This document shows positions 36,925 to 49,750 of a stretch of DNA of 64,000 nt, in pieces. The notes under the pieces are model-generated. The model was given only the letters and a program-made list of their open reading frames with translations, had not been told where the DNA came from and did not search any database. Origin of the DNA: Mixophyes australis (taxonomy: Eukaryota > Chordata > Amphibia > Anura > Limnodynastidae); contig JAVHZZ010000008.1 of assembly GCA_036250195.1 (NCBI GenBank), forward strand, positions 15,753,434-15,817,433. Reading direction: 5' to 3'. Each line of letters starts with the position of its first letter. The first letter of the stretch is position 1. A program made the position numbers and the translations under genes.

Positions 36925-38026
36925 TGCCTCAGAGCACTGGGGTCATGGGTTCAATTCCTGACCATGACCTTATTGGTGTGGAGTTTGTAGGTTCTCCCCG
37001 TGTTTGCGTGGGGGCACTCCGGTTTCTTCCCACACTCCAAAAACATACTGTGAAGATACCGGGTCTTCTGGCCCAATTCTACCCACTTCACTCTGGCTGG
37101 CCACCCACGGGTGACTTCCTAAGTCAGGGAAGCCTACCCCAGTACCTTCTAAGCTTCTTATTAGTCACACTCAGGCAAATGCAGTTAGAAAAGTACAGCC
37201 GTACATTTATTGTAATAAAAACAACACTAGAATATTAAGTACACACAGTAAATAAATGCCAGGCAGGTTTACCACATCATCTGTCGCTTACCCCACTAGC
37301 GTAAGAAGCTACAGTAACCTGAATGTCCACTTAAAGACCCATGGAGCTCTTCTCTTAGCTGCAGCTGTAGCCCATTGGTAGAGAACGAAAACTCAAAACC
37401 AGCTACACTGCACCTTCCATGAATAAATTCTCCAACGAATATCACCTCCATCTCTGGAGTGGCTGCTTATATCTAGGGTCTAATTTCCAAAGTAACTCCC
37501 CAGCCAGATTGTAGACCAAACGTCTGGAGTTGTCTTGTGAGAACAATGGATACTAATTAGCCCCCCCCCCCCCCCCCCTCACCAGTATCTTGCAACCTGT
37601 TCCCTACCCATAACCTCCTTGGCTTCACTTTAAGGACAATGAATAACAAACTCACTGCCACATCAACAATATACAATAAACAATATACATATTTACAATG
37701 AGCTTCAATGTCCCCTTATCCACATGTAATTAGACACTGCAATTGTACTCTGTTGTGCTGAGGATCAAAAGCAAGGGCTATAAAAAGTACATGCTATAAG
37801 TACATGCTACATTTTGTGAAAAACGAAGACAGGCTGGTTAGGGTGATATTAATATCTTGTTCACTACACATACTAGTAGGTTAAGTAGCTGCTATTAAAA
37901 ATATTGACCTTACTGTGTGTGCATGTTTGGGAATTTAGACTGTAAGCTACAATGGGGCAGGGACTGATGTGAGTGAGTTCTCTGTACAGCGCTGCGTAAT
38001 TAGTATAGAAATAGTTGATGATGATG
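36925..38026 (+). mobile_element. V-SINE split by a solo LTR
   Basis: 36925-37048 holds the head remnant and V domain. 37874-38026 holds the 3' part and GATG tail. The two halves join in register once the LTR and one CATAC are removed. Confidence 0.85.
37049..37868 (-). mobile_element. Solo LTR, 820 bp
   Basis: Starts TGTGAAG and ends CACTACA, flanked by exact CATAC at 37044-37048 and 37869-37873. The minus strand has GATATAAGCAGCC (about 37471) upstream of CAATAAATG (about 37203), so it is probably minus. A run of 18 C lies at 37561-37578. No internal region remains. Confidence 0.8.
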
Positions 38027-38579
38027 TTTTAGGACTTTTTTCTTCCCTATCAGAAGATGACAAAGATAATATATATCATGTCCGTACACACATAGGGCCT
38101 GATTCAAACCCGAATGCAACTTGCACATAAGTTGAAAAAGTGCCCAGAACTTGCGTGTAGTTTCGACCAGATTCAAATCTATGAGGATCTCAAGATACGT
38201 TTCCATTTGAATCTGTGTAGATGTAGGCTCTGTCTACACAGTACTTGGCGTACTTATACACGCACAGAACAGGCCGCCATGTACACGCGAGCGTATGTAG
38301 AAAAAAAAATGTCTAGAAACAAATAAAATGTATTTGATCATAAAATAAAATAACAAATGTTATCAGTATAATGATATAAATATTAATTTTCAAATATAAT
38401 ACTGTTGTTAATTTTTATATTAATTACATAAATAAAGATGCTTTCAATGCGGACTGTACATACAAAGCATTTTTATAGTCAGTTTTAGTAGCATACAGTT
38501 GTACTGTGCTAGCTAGTGGCACGAAACATAAACTATTACGATATTAAAATAGTGAACTGGAAGGAATGATTCACACCTA

Positions 38580-38753
38580 GGGCTAGATTTACTAAGCTGC
38601 GGGTTTGAAAAGTGGGGATGTTGCCTATAGCAACCAATCAGATTCTAGCTGTCATTTTGTAGAAGGTACTAAATAAATGAAACCTAGAATCTGATTGGTT
38701 GCTATAGGCAACATCCCCACTTTTTCAAACCCGCAGCTTAGTAAATCTAGCCC
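38580..38753. mobile_element. Palindromic MITE, GGGCTAGATTTACTAA family
   Basis: 174-bp near-perfect palindrome with CTA at 38577-38579 and 38754-38756. Confidence 0.9.
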
Positions 38754-38764
38754 CTAATCTTAAT

Positions 38765-38938
38765 TATAAGTATATTAGAAGTCACCAAGAAGTTCCATGA
38801 CCAGTATATAAAGACTGTTGCAGCTTCGTATAGTATTCGTAGGTTGCCAATAAACTTCCTGGTGACTTCTAATATCCTTCGTTACTGAGCAGCTCTTGTT
38901 TCGACACCCAGAAAAGACACTTGCTCTATCTCTACATT
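38765..38938 (+). promoter_or_regulatory. LTR-like promoter/polyadenylation block
   Basis: TATATAAAG (38805-38813) then AATAAA (38849-38854) within 45 bp, bracketed by an inverted pair (ATTAGAAGTCACCA and TGGTGACTTCTAAT). It could be a short-R LTR remnant. No duplication was seen. Confidence 0.35.
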
Positions 38939-38952
38939 ACAGCAGGGGGCGC
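38939..38952 (+). promoter_or_regulatory. CTCF-like motif
   Basis: ACAGCAGGGGGCGC fits the CTCF core at 13 of 14 positions. Same orientation as the one at 30725. Confidence 0.45.
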
Positions 38953-39917
38953 ATTATCCCATTTATAACACATATGAATAATATATCACAGCTTTTAGTC
39001 CTTTCTCATGGTGAAACAGTTGTTCAGAAAATAAATAAAAGGCTTTTAGTTTCCTCCTTGTATCTCTTTTTTCATTACATATTATTTAAAGGAAAGCTTG
39101 TGCTTTCAAGCAGTAGCCGGACCATTAAAGCCCACAGTTTTGTTTAGAAAGAAGGAATATTTAATTAATTATCGTTGTTGACATTGAAATTAAATCATAC
39201 TTCCAAATAATGGATGGCAGTTTCCAGAAATAGACAGGACTCTCTCCCCAGCTGGAGGCTCAGGTTACTTCCACCTCGCTGCATCGTCTTCTCACTGTGA
39301 GACCTCGCTACCAGCAGTCTACCCGCTTGTTGTACTCGTAACTCATACAGAGTGATGAAGAAGCAAACATATCTTATACACTGAAAAACGTACAGGATTG
39401 CCTGCCAGCTAATTGTTCGTAAAGATATCTTCAATACTATAAGGCCATGAAAAACGTTATTAAATCTTACAGAATGCAAGGGTAGCTAAACAGCAACCTT
39501 AAAAAGGAAATCTTAAAATGAATATCCAACTATTTATATTAAGATGTTTCATAAAGCATCTTTCTGTTGCCTTCTGGTCAAAAAAAAAAAGCATATAAAG
39601 TAGATTCTAACAAATCTACTTGTGAGCTGGACATTTGGCTGGCATATCAATTTAGTTTAGAGTTCTTAAAGCTCTCATTTCCATTCGCTTCCCTGTTCAC
39701 TAAGGAACTTGCAGCCAAGACTGTTTTAATATTTTATTAACTAGAAGACCAGAATGATTAACACTCGGGCACTCCAGTCCATTCAGTTTTATTAAAAAAA
39801 TACAAGTTTTATTAAGTGTATATTCCAATATATCAGGACTTAAATCTGACAAAATATGTTAAATATTGATAAGGGAAGAGAAATAAAGAAATCGGTGCTC
39901 GCCAAAGAATTTTAATG

Positions 39918-39964
<47 letters not shown>

Positions 39965-39966
39965 AC

Positions 39967-40003
<37 letters not shown>
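39918..40003 (+). repeat. (TA)n microsatellite
   Basis: Two TA/AT runs separated by CTCACATATACA. Confidence 0.95.
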
Positions 40004-40007
<4 letters not shown>

Positions 40008-40009
40008 AA

Positions 40010-41740
40010 TATTTAAAATATTACAATGCCTTATTTATATATAAGTTTTTAGGTGTTGTTAATCCTATTTTATTTAATTTGATGATTTAACAACTTAGTA
40101 TTTGATTTTGTATTTGAAAATCTTCATTAGGTTATACACTTAAATCATGTAATAACTTGTATGCACTTTATATGACATGAGGGCATTTAATTGTTTTGAA
40201 CAAATAATTTATTGAATAAACATTTAGCTTGACATGTGTATGTAATAATCTAGTATTACTGCTTGATATGTAGACAGAGGAAGAGTCTGGTTTTGGTGAG
40301 CACAAATTTTTTAAAAATATTTTACAATGTTGCAATAATGGTGCAGCTTTTTGCCAAACATTTATGACTTGTTCACATACTGGATATACTCTGGGTAAAG
40401 GGACCCGTGCTTTATACACGGTTTCCATGTGCTCTGCATGTATTCAATCCATTGCACTGGTAAGCATGTAAATGCATGATTAATAGATTATTCCACGTGT
40501 TCTAAAGTTGCAAAATTTTAGAACACAATGATGGGAACGGCACCATCGACTATAATGGAGCACGAATTTAATATAAAATGCAGCTTCTACTACTATGATT
40601 TGAAGGCTATGCATTTTAAAAAGTAATAAAATTGTAACTCTCTCCAGCAACTCGTTTAACCTAAAGTCCGAGATTGTTCGGAGTTTACGAGAGCCAGGTG
40701 CTATGACGTATTGAAGTATACCTGTGCCGTGATGTCATGTCTGGGCCAGGGAGGTGGAGGGGGGACTTAGGGCTTTAGCTTTTGACACGTCCTTCGCTCT
40801 GACTATTATTTTTATACAGGGTGAGGGGCCATCTGAGAAGGAGAATGAGAAGGTTATTACTCCCAAGAGTCTTGTTCACAAATGGTAATCCAATCATGTC
40901 CAGAGGCCAGCTTTACATCGTATCCAAGGAACAGATATAAGCTGCACCCTGACAAATTTATTTTAAATTTATTTTGAAAATGACAGACTAATACTCTCAG
41001 AAACCTGTAGGTTAATAAATATATTTAAATATATAGTCAAGGTTTCAGGAGGGCATGGGTGACCCAATAAGGCAACCTTATCTTGAGGTGAGAAACTACT
41101 TGAAATAACGATGTCAGAAGTCAATTAATCAAACCGATGCACTCGAAGTGAACCCAAACACGGGGAGAACATACAAAATCCCCACAGATATGGCCCTGGT
41201 CAGAATCAAACTCAGGACATCAGCGATGTGGGGCCGTAACGCTAATAATAATAATTATTGTTATTATTAAAAAGATTATTATAGTACAATTGGGATTGCC
41301 ATCCCTATCTCCATTACAACAATTATTTCACTGCCAGTTGTCATTGATGGCTGCTTTGCCCAAATGAAAAGCTCTTTCCATGATGTTGGCCATATAAGTA
41401 GAGTACAAGTGGAAGACTGGTAATTCAGCCTATTGCTGTGACCTCATCAGGGGCTTCTGTTCCCAATGCCTATTATTGGCCAAAGCAGCCCCACATTACT
41501 AGCACAGCCCTGTCCATAGCAATACTGTCCTTGCAACTCACCACCATGTGCACGAAGAGGAGGGTGGGTGTGTTTGTTCAACAAGTAGTCTTAGGCCACT
41601 CCCACAGGTAAGAGGGGAAGGTCTTGTATGGTGATGTGCCAAGAATAACCCAAAGCTATGGGAAAGGGGGCATGGAAAGTAGAGATGATTCTTACCTGCT
41701 TGGAGGCTGAGTAATGTCTAGTGTTGAGCTGAGTATATTT
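40010..41740. other. Mostly unique; V-SINE fragment at about 41150-41245
   Basis: 41150-41245 (minus) keeps part of the V domain (AACCCAAACACGGGGAGAAC). No gene is supported elsewhere. Confidence 0.45.
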
Positions 41741-41741
41741 G

Positions 41742-42298
41742 TGCTTGGAGGCGTGTATAGGTGGAGTTTGGATTATGATTGGTTTATGAATGTTTGGAGG
41801 TATGTATGGGTGGAGTTTGGATTACGTTTGTCTTATAAATGCTTGAAGGAGTGTATAGGTGGAGTTTGGATTATGATTGGTTTATGAATGTTTGGAGGTG
41901 TGTATGGGTGGAGTTTTGATTACAATTGGTTTATGAAAGCTTGGAGGAGTGTATAGGTGGATTTTGGATTATGATTGGTTTATGAATGTTTGGAGGTGTG
42001 TATAGGTGGAGATTGGATTTTGATTGGTTTATGACTGTTTGGAGGTATGTATAGGTGGAGTTTTGGATTATGATTGGTTTATGACTGTTTGGAGGTGTGT
42101 ATGGGTGGAGTTTGGATTACAATTGATTTATGAATGCTTGGAGGAGTGTATAGGTGGAGTTTGGATTATGATTGGTTTAAGAATGTTTTGGAGGTGTGTA
42201 TAGGTGAACTTTGGATTATGATTGGTTTATGAATGTTTGGGGGTGTGTATAGGTGGGGTTTGGATTATGATTGGTTTATGAATGTTTGGAGGTAGGTA
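41742..42298 (+). repeat. 49-bp minisatellite, about 11 copies
   Basis: Unit TGTTTGGAGGTGTGTATAGG..., 49 bp with rare 1-bp slips. Variants alternate GGTGTG/GGAGTG and TATAGG/TATGGG. There is an ATTGGTTTATGA block in most units. No open frame runs through it. Confidence 0.93.
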
Positions 42299-43340
42299 CA
42301 GTTCTTAAAGGGTATCGCCAATCAAAATTTATATTATATAAATCGACTCACCTGCACATAATTTCTAGTTGTTATAAAGTAGGCATAAAAAGTAAAAATG
42401 GCTGCACGTACAATCTTATTAGAAATAAATGGATGATAAAAATATCTAAACATATAAGCCAAAAGCACGTCAATGAACCAAAGTTATTTAATGGAGAAAA
42501 GTATTATATTTAAAAAATAACAATGTTTAATATTATAAAAATGTAAGTAAGTTGAAGTGAACATATTTCAACGATAACAAACATCATCTAGTGACTAATT
42601 AGAGGGAGGGATGGAGTAATACCAGACAAACATGTCCCAAACATATTAAAGTTTTTTTTATAAAGGAGTCTGGGTTATCCTCATGGAAACTGTAGTTTAG
42701 ATTTACGTAATATAATAATTCCCTATTGTCAGCTTTTGAATATAGCCGGTGTGGTATCTCGCCACTCCTGAGGTGTACGTCTGGCTTCATGTGTTTTCCA
42801 GCAGAAAGGGCTATAACATCCACCAAAGTTAATAGCCACAGACATATCTAGGTTGTGTTTAGGCTGTCTGGATGAAAAGTACAAGTAGCTTACTTTACGC
42901 GTTTCAGTGCTCATACGGTCCTTTCTTCAGAAGGATGGGTGAGCTTACTTACAGACCCGCTATTTAAAAATCACATGCATTTTGTTCAGAGAGACATATC
43001 CAATTAGAATAATACCAAACAGCAGAGTTGCTCTGTTTTCATTGTTAAATTTGAAATCTCCTATTGCAAAAACAAAGTTTCCAAAATCTTATATCTTTAA
43101 AATAAAGTTTTTGCAGCTTCTCACAAAGATCAACACATTGTAACAGCACGAAACTTCATGCACACACATGTAGGGAAGTAAACACAAGTGAAGGCCTTCT
43201 GTATTGATTACCACCATTTTTTATGTGAACGCTATAGCCATCAAATATCAGGTGCCTTCCCGCTTACAGCAAGCTTTTTGCTTACATTTCATCCTATTGA
43301 TCTTACTCCTTGAGCCTTCATATATCCGATTCTACAATGG
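42299..43340. other. Unique stretch, no gene seen
   Basis: ACGCGTTTCAGTG lies near 42898. No domain found in the open frame 42271-42513. Confidence 0.4.
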
Positions 43341-43476
43341 GGGCTAGATTTACTAAAACTTAAAAGGAAAAGTGGAGGTGTTGCCCATAGCAACCAATCA
43401 GATTGTACTAGAAAATGGTTACTATGGGCAACACCTCCAATTTTCCTTTATAGAAGTTTTAATAAATTTATGCCTA
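43341..43476. mobile_element. Palindromic MITE, GGGCTAGATTTACTAA family, shortened
   Basis: Ends GGGCTAGATTTACTAAAA and TTTTAATAAATTTATGCC. The centre is deleted, so the two GTTGCCCATAG-type arms lie close together. Confidence 0.75.
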
Positions 43477-43527
43477 GGAATTGATTCTGATTTCCATTCT
43501 ATTGCAATTGCCATTGGGGTCCTAATA

Positions 43528-43862
43528 TCATCATCATCACCATTTATTTATATAGCGCCACTAATTCCGCAGCGCTGTACAGAGAACTCATTCACATCAG
43601 TCCCTGCCCCATTGGAGCTTACAGTCTAAATTCCCTAACATACACACACAGATAGAGAGAGACTAGGGTCAATTTTTGATAGCAGCCAATTAACCTACTA
43701 GTATGTTTTTGGAGTGTGGGAGGAAACCGGAGCACCCGGAGGAAACCCACGCAAACACAGGGAGAACATACAAACTCCACACAGATAAGGCCATGGTCGG
43801 GAATTGAACTCATGACCCCAGTGCTGTGAGGCAGAAGTGCTAACCACTAAGCCATCATGCTA
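43528..43862 (-). mobile_element. V-SINE
   Basis: Full length on the minus strand, best-kept V domain in the window. Confidence 0.9.
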
Positions 43863-44599
43863 ATATTTGCTATAATATATTAATAATGTGCTGGGACATC
43901 CCTCAGTCTAGTACTAAATAGGTCCAACCGCAGACACGTGGTAGCACTTACCGCTAAACATTTTGAAGCAACAATAAACACGACATCCCAAAATAATTTA
44001 ATTTTGCTGCATTCCCCCCAAATGTGGCACATGATAACTGTCCCTCCATAATTCCTCCAATAAGTTATAGAGACATGAGTATATTTCAATCAATTTGCTA
44101 AGTGTAAGATACCAATTGTAAAGTATCTTCTGGACCATTGCAGAACGCAATTAGAAATACTCATTGGCAGCATTAACCCCGTTTTCCATTTGTCCTCTGA
44201 AAAATGTATGTTTAATTCTCTCTTTGATTTTAACATGTATGGAATTTTTATGAAGCTGGGAGGGTTTGTTAAGTAGTAATATATATCAGAGATTCCACTT
44301 TTAACCTTCTTATTAACTGTAATGAGTTGGTTTAGAAATATCACCTACAGAAAGGCATTCAATCCTATAAGAATACAAAAAGAGCTTTATTTGGAGGTAC
44401 TTATATGGGCTGCAAGTATGTAATTTATACTTATTTTGCATCAATGTCAGAGCCATGAATACAAAACCCTTGTTCGAGACTTTAACATATTAGATATCCA
44501 TTGTTCTAGCACCAAATTTGTAATCAGTGTCTGCAATTTTTGTATCAGCATTTAAATGGCTGCTGGAGACTCATGACAAGTTGCACATTATTAGGTTGT

Positions 44600-45260
44600 T
44601 GCAGGCAGGAAAACAGTAGATTTATTGAAGCTGTTCATTATGGACAATCAAGGCTGATATCACGAAAGCAGGATACGAATTTAGCAGGTATGTAAACAGG
44701 TAAGTAAATATGATATAATTTGGCACAATGATAATGCTGTAGGTTACTAACAAGATAGCAAACAATGGAAAGTCATTGGCACAAATAATAAATGACACTG
44801 TATAGATAAGTCACTGACACAGATGGTGAATGGGGCAGTACGGCAGGAAACTCTTGGTATACTTGACTTAAGTGATGAGTGGCACAGTAAGCTTGTATGC
44901 AATTAAGACAGTGATAATATATTCCATTGTGTAAGGGCTGAGTCCACCAGCAAGGTTCAGTATGCACAGTACTATGCAAGGTAGCGGTCACGAGGAGTTG
45001 TGCGTATACAAGCCAAGAAATTAGAGCCATAAATCATCGATATTCAAAGCTAGTATTCAGAGCCAAAAGTCCCCGATATCCAAAGCCAGTAGTCAGAGCC
45101 AGAAGTCACCAATATCCAAAGCCAGGGTCAGTGCCAGAACTCACAGAAAGGAAATCAGGCTACAGAACCAAGAAGCTAAAGTAGGAAACACTATCACTGG
45201 CAATCAATGCCTGGATAGGTGGTGTCTTTTATCTGAGAGATAAGGTAAAGTAGAGGACAC
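44600..45260 (-). repeat. LTR-like block
   Basis: Minus strand has GATAAAAGACACC (about 45223-45235) and, some 600 bp on, CAATAAATCTAC (about 44619-44630). Three units of about 37 bp around CAGAGCCA...ATATCCAAAGCC repeat at 45035-45135. Boundaries not found. Confidence 0.35.
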
Positions 45261-47165
45261 ACCTCCAATGATGTTAGATCACATAGCAGCCATCGGAAAT
45301 ACTTAATTAGAAAGTATATGGAAAAAAAAAAGCATGGCAGAAGACAAAGTGATCATGTGCAAATTATATGCAAAGCATAAGAAATATTTTTTCCCCCCAA
45401 ATGCTTAGAACTGAATAAACTGTGGATGAAAATATCCAATGGTAGAAGCTGGCCAACCAAACCAGATTCCATAGCAAAAGTGGACACACAAACAAAAGCT
45501 ACAGAAGGCCCTTCTCTCAAATCATCACATTTTTGTGTAGCTGGCAGTGAGTTCAAACAGTTGGATGCAATAATAATCACATGATTTGCAAATAACCCAA
45601 TACCCTGTTTAACACCTTTCATCTTCATACCTTCTATATCCAGGCTCAGACTTATCGCAGTTGCCAAGAGTTCCATAATCATAAAAAAATAAGTGCGCCA
45701 GCAGTTTTGTTATCTAAAATGGGCCATATATGAATCCAGCGGTATAAACCCTTGCCAATGGATTACAGGAAAGTGCCAAATGGCTTTCCAAGCTTCCCCA
45801 TTATGCCATGTCTTCTGAGAAGTGTACATTATTAACCTCAGTGTATCCCATTGAATGCCTTTTATGCAACTAGGGGTAGAAGCAGAGATGACATTTTCGC
45901 AACAAGTGTATAATGTTAATGAACCTTCTAGCACCACCTGTAGTTGACACCCACCACAAACTCCCCCGGTCAGTTTCTTTCAGCTTGTAGGGAAACTGAT
46001 TTAATATTGCTACTATTATAGTTTTCCATTTTCTATTAAAAGAAATTCAAGTCTGAAATTTTAAGTACGTTTCTTTAACCAGTTTAACCACTGTTGTCAC
46101 TAACATTTTTCTGTGAAAAACATGGAGACATAGGTAGATTGAAACATTTAATACCACTAAGGACATCATTAATACTTACTAGTTACTGGTACAGAAAGGT
46201 GTTCATTGTCTCCAGATGAGACTTTTGGTCATATTAATTTCACTAACATTTTGGGTAGAGGGAGGTTAACGGTTTTAAAATATATTGTTGACGTTAATAA
46301 TTTGCGAATGCTTTAGCTATATCTTTGGGGTTCATAATTATTTTATTATTGGTGCTGACATGGTATGTTAAAGGTACATTTTTGTGTTTTCAGCCTTCTT
46401 TCAAACAGCTTTGTTTCCTCCAGAGCACAAATTAAGCTTTAATCTTTTTTTTATTGACTGTTTATACATTTTTCATTTCTTGGGAGAATTTACGATCTTA
46501 GATTATGTTGTCCGTGCAGCATCAGCTGCTGCCTGTATTAGATGGCCAATCACTAGAGTCTTTTGAGTGCACTAAATGGTATGAAGTTGAGTACTTCAAA
46601 TATTACGCTGGACAAATTAAGTTATAGATCTAAAGATGTTGACCATATTTTCTTGGCAAGCTAGCAGGGGCTCCTTGAGTCTGCACATCCCTCGCCTTCC
46701 TGTGAGTACAAAGTCTTAATGGCACAGTATACTGTTGTATGGACTGACCATTTAATTAGACTGGCATAAAGACCATTAATGGTTTTTAATGTATGTTTAT
46801 CAGCTGTGATAAGTCAAGTTCTTGAGTAAACTTTGTGTTCCACTGAGTAGTCATTCCACATTTGGGACCCAAATTTTGATGGCCGAATTTGGCCTTAAAT
46901 GTTGCCTATATTATCTCAACTGTGCCACACGACCAAATTAATTGGCAGGTCATTCCAGCTCTATTTGTGGACTATAAATTCAGAGAAATGTAAATATATA
47001 AATGCAGACCAGAATGGTGAAGAAAAAACAGACTTGGAAGATTGCACCTAAATGGCCAGTTGCACCATGAAGCAGTAAGCACACCACCATACATTGATGG
47101 TTTATAGGTCTCTTTGCTGGCTTTGAACCATCCAGACAATCAACATTTCTTTTTTTCTAAAAATC
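45261..47165. other. Unique stretch, no gene seen
   Basis: Open frames at 45353-45682 and 45710-45937 (minus) carry no recognised domain. Possibly more LINE relic, not provable by eye. Confidence 0.4.
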
Positions 47166-47169
47166 ACTG

Positions 47170-47390
47170 CAACTATTATTATTATTACAATTTATTTAAT
47201 TCCCTAACACACACAGACAGAGACACACAGACTAGGGTCAATTTGTTTGCAGCCAATTAACCTACTAGTATGTCTTTGGAGTATGGGAGGAAACCAGAGC
47301 AAACACGGGGAGAACATACAAACTCCTCACAGATAAGTCCATGGTCGGGAATTGAACTCATGCAAGGCAGAAGTGCTAACCACTTAACTA
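47170..47390 (-). mobile_element. V-SINE, internally deleted
   Basis: Tail (ATT)n and V domain remain. The GCGCTATATAAAT part is missing. Confidence 0.75.
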
Positions 47391-47777
47391 GTCTATGATC
47401 CCCAATGCCTTTGACATTTGATGGGGGCATACAAATTCAGCAAGGTATATAGTACAGTGTTTATCATACATATCAGTGTCGTACCGCTTCCAGACTGGTC
47501 AGTAACACTGTAGGTTGATGAACCTGACAGCTCATCCTACGTTAACTGGCAATCATCACACTCCATTTCTTAGTATGGGAGAACTAAGTGAATCTATGGA
47601 GGATGTACAAGCAACTCGAACACCACCCTAGATGGGGGCGAGAAGAAAATAAATGTAATAAGTGTAATGTGACAAATTCTATGGGTCATTTACCATGGCT
47701 CCTGGGCAACTAATAACATAAGTTCTCCAGAAAAGGAATTATAAACAGGTTAAAACTAATAAACAAATCATCTGGTT

Positions 47778-48760
47778 TATAGTATGGGATTTCTAACTTT
47801 ATCCATCAGGATTCTGACTGTGTCCGTTATTTCCTGTCCATTCTGTGAAAACATTGGCTGTTTCTTATATGTCCTCCATAGAGATGTAGCCTTGCCTGGA
47901 GACAGGTGTACACACTGGAGTCCATTCTCCATTAGTTTGATGAAGAATTTCCATCTATATCCAACACCATTATCTCTCAATGAAACAATAACTTCCACAC
48001 ATTTCGTGAACTTGACCAATGTGGAAGTGGAGAGATCTGTATACAGGGATATATCCTCTTATGGCTCTGGTAACTTGTTCTTGAGGAACACTTTTGCTAT
48101 TTTAGGATCCTTAATGTGATCCAATTCTACTTGTGTCAGGATATCTCTCGGGGGTTGATGCCAGTAGTTTCTTTGAATAAGGCACCATTGAACTCACCAT
48201 AAGTAACATAAGTACAGAACAGATGTATCTGGTAGCCAGATGCAGAGGATGTTCTCCAGGTAGGTCAACAATTACGTCTTCTTGGAAACCCCAGTATCTA
48301 AAGTTATTTCTGCAGGTTTTGTCCTCTACATATTTTATTTTGGTGACCAATTTAGAGATCTTCTCCTCTGGTGTATTGTTCAAGTAAACCAATTCATTAT
48401 GGGCTACGACAAACATTTCCATTTGATTCTGACGGTTGATTAACCTGTGGCCCAATTGGTTTATGTCTTCTTTAAACCACCCAAAGTTCTCTCAAAGTCT
48501 GCTTGAATAGAGGTTTGAAACTGAGATATATTTTTTTTAATCACTTACATGGTGATCGAAGCATCAGCCTCCACAATTACCTTTAAGCTGATCCTCTTTG
48601 TGGATTGTGTAGAGAGAACAAGGTGACTCTTTTCTGAGGAGGAAGAGTAAGAGCTTCTGCAGTCTTCAGTTTTCCAGGGTCTTTGCTCATCCAGACAGAA
48701 GGACATTTTTAGCTGGGTTTTATGCCCTCTCCCCAACAGCAACATAGTAAGCATAGTTTA
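47778..48760 (-). pseudogene. L1/Tx1-like LINE ORF1 pseudogene
   Basis: Minus-strand pieces in shifting frames line up with the L1-type ORF1 protein, an RNA-binding chaperone of the LINE particle. From 48754 there is a basic, Ser-rich N-part and then a coiled-coil-like stretch. At about 48330-48290 comes the VEDKTCRNNFRYWGF motif, the RRM-entry signature (usually LE(D/N)RSRRNN(I/L)R). A PERYPD piece corresponds to the PRD(I/V) step. At about 47990-47870 lies the C-terminal domain with the motif GVGYRWKFFIKL. At least two frameshifts and an in-frame stop break it. No ORF2 was found beside it. Confidence 0.62.
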
Positions 48761-48949
48761 AGGCTTGACTGGGAAAGTGTATGGGACTCTACGTCTAGAC
48801 AGCTCTTTCCCACGGCCAACTTCATCTGTACCTCTTCTCTGTTCCTCTTCTGCTGTGTGAGCCAGAGGAAGCCTGCCCAGTAGAGTGGATTTAATGCATG
48901 CACAGGTCATTTAATAAAATAATCTTTTGTGACAGAACTGGGTTCTGGG

Positions 48950-49750
48950 GGAACATTGTTTTGGTTTTTTTGCTTGGTACATAGTGCACAAAGTCAACTC
49001 AAAAAGACGATCTGATATCATGGCACAGGGCAAGATGAAACTGTAATTAGCAATTTTCCAGCGCAATAGAAAGATGCTCCTATCAAGACAACTTTCTCAA
49101 ATTAAAGCACATAGCATAAACTGCTAAAAGGACTAATAAAAAAGTAATCCAACTAGAGTTAAAAAGAGAATCATTCTGTGTTGTTTCTAAGTAACGAACT
49201 GTCTAAAAATAATATATATTAAGCATCCTATCTCTAAACTGTGTATTTGTAGCATTTATGAAAAAAAAAAACACTAACCTACTGAAGGATGAGTTGTACC
49301 CTTGAGCAAATTACGAGAACATTTATTTCAGCAGCGTGAGTTTCAAACTCATTTTCTGGTAATATCAAAAGTGTTCATAGAATTAATTTCCTGTCAGTTC
49401 AGCAGTAGTCAATTGAATATTTTATGATTTTGCATTAGCCTTATTTGTCTAGAATTGTGACATGATCGAGTCATTCTTTAAGGGATACACATTAATAATT
49501 AATCCATGTCCAACGTGAAGTGCTAAGGATGACAGTGTAATTGCACATTTTTCGAAAGTCAGAAATAAGAATGCCCTACTACCATTTAAATGTCATTTTT
49601 AAAAATTCTACAGAAAAAAAAAGCAGAAAATAAGAAATTCTGATATTGTTCTATTGCATATAAAATACAATGAATGCAAATTGCTTCTCGCATTTGGTTC
49701 CTGCAAAGCTGAATAAACTGTCAGCCTGAGACATTTTCATGATTTGGACG
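48950..49750. promoter_or_regulatory. Candidate conserved noncoding block
   Basis: Repeat-free and noncoding, with an exact octamer ATGCAAAT (49674-49681), ACTGTAATTAGCAATT near 49038 and TTAATAATTAATCC near 49492. Enhancer-like texture only. Confidence 0.28.

Noticed and set aside
41742..42298. CRISPR-like array
   Set aside because: Units are head-to-tail without unique spacers. Vertebrate minisatellite.
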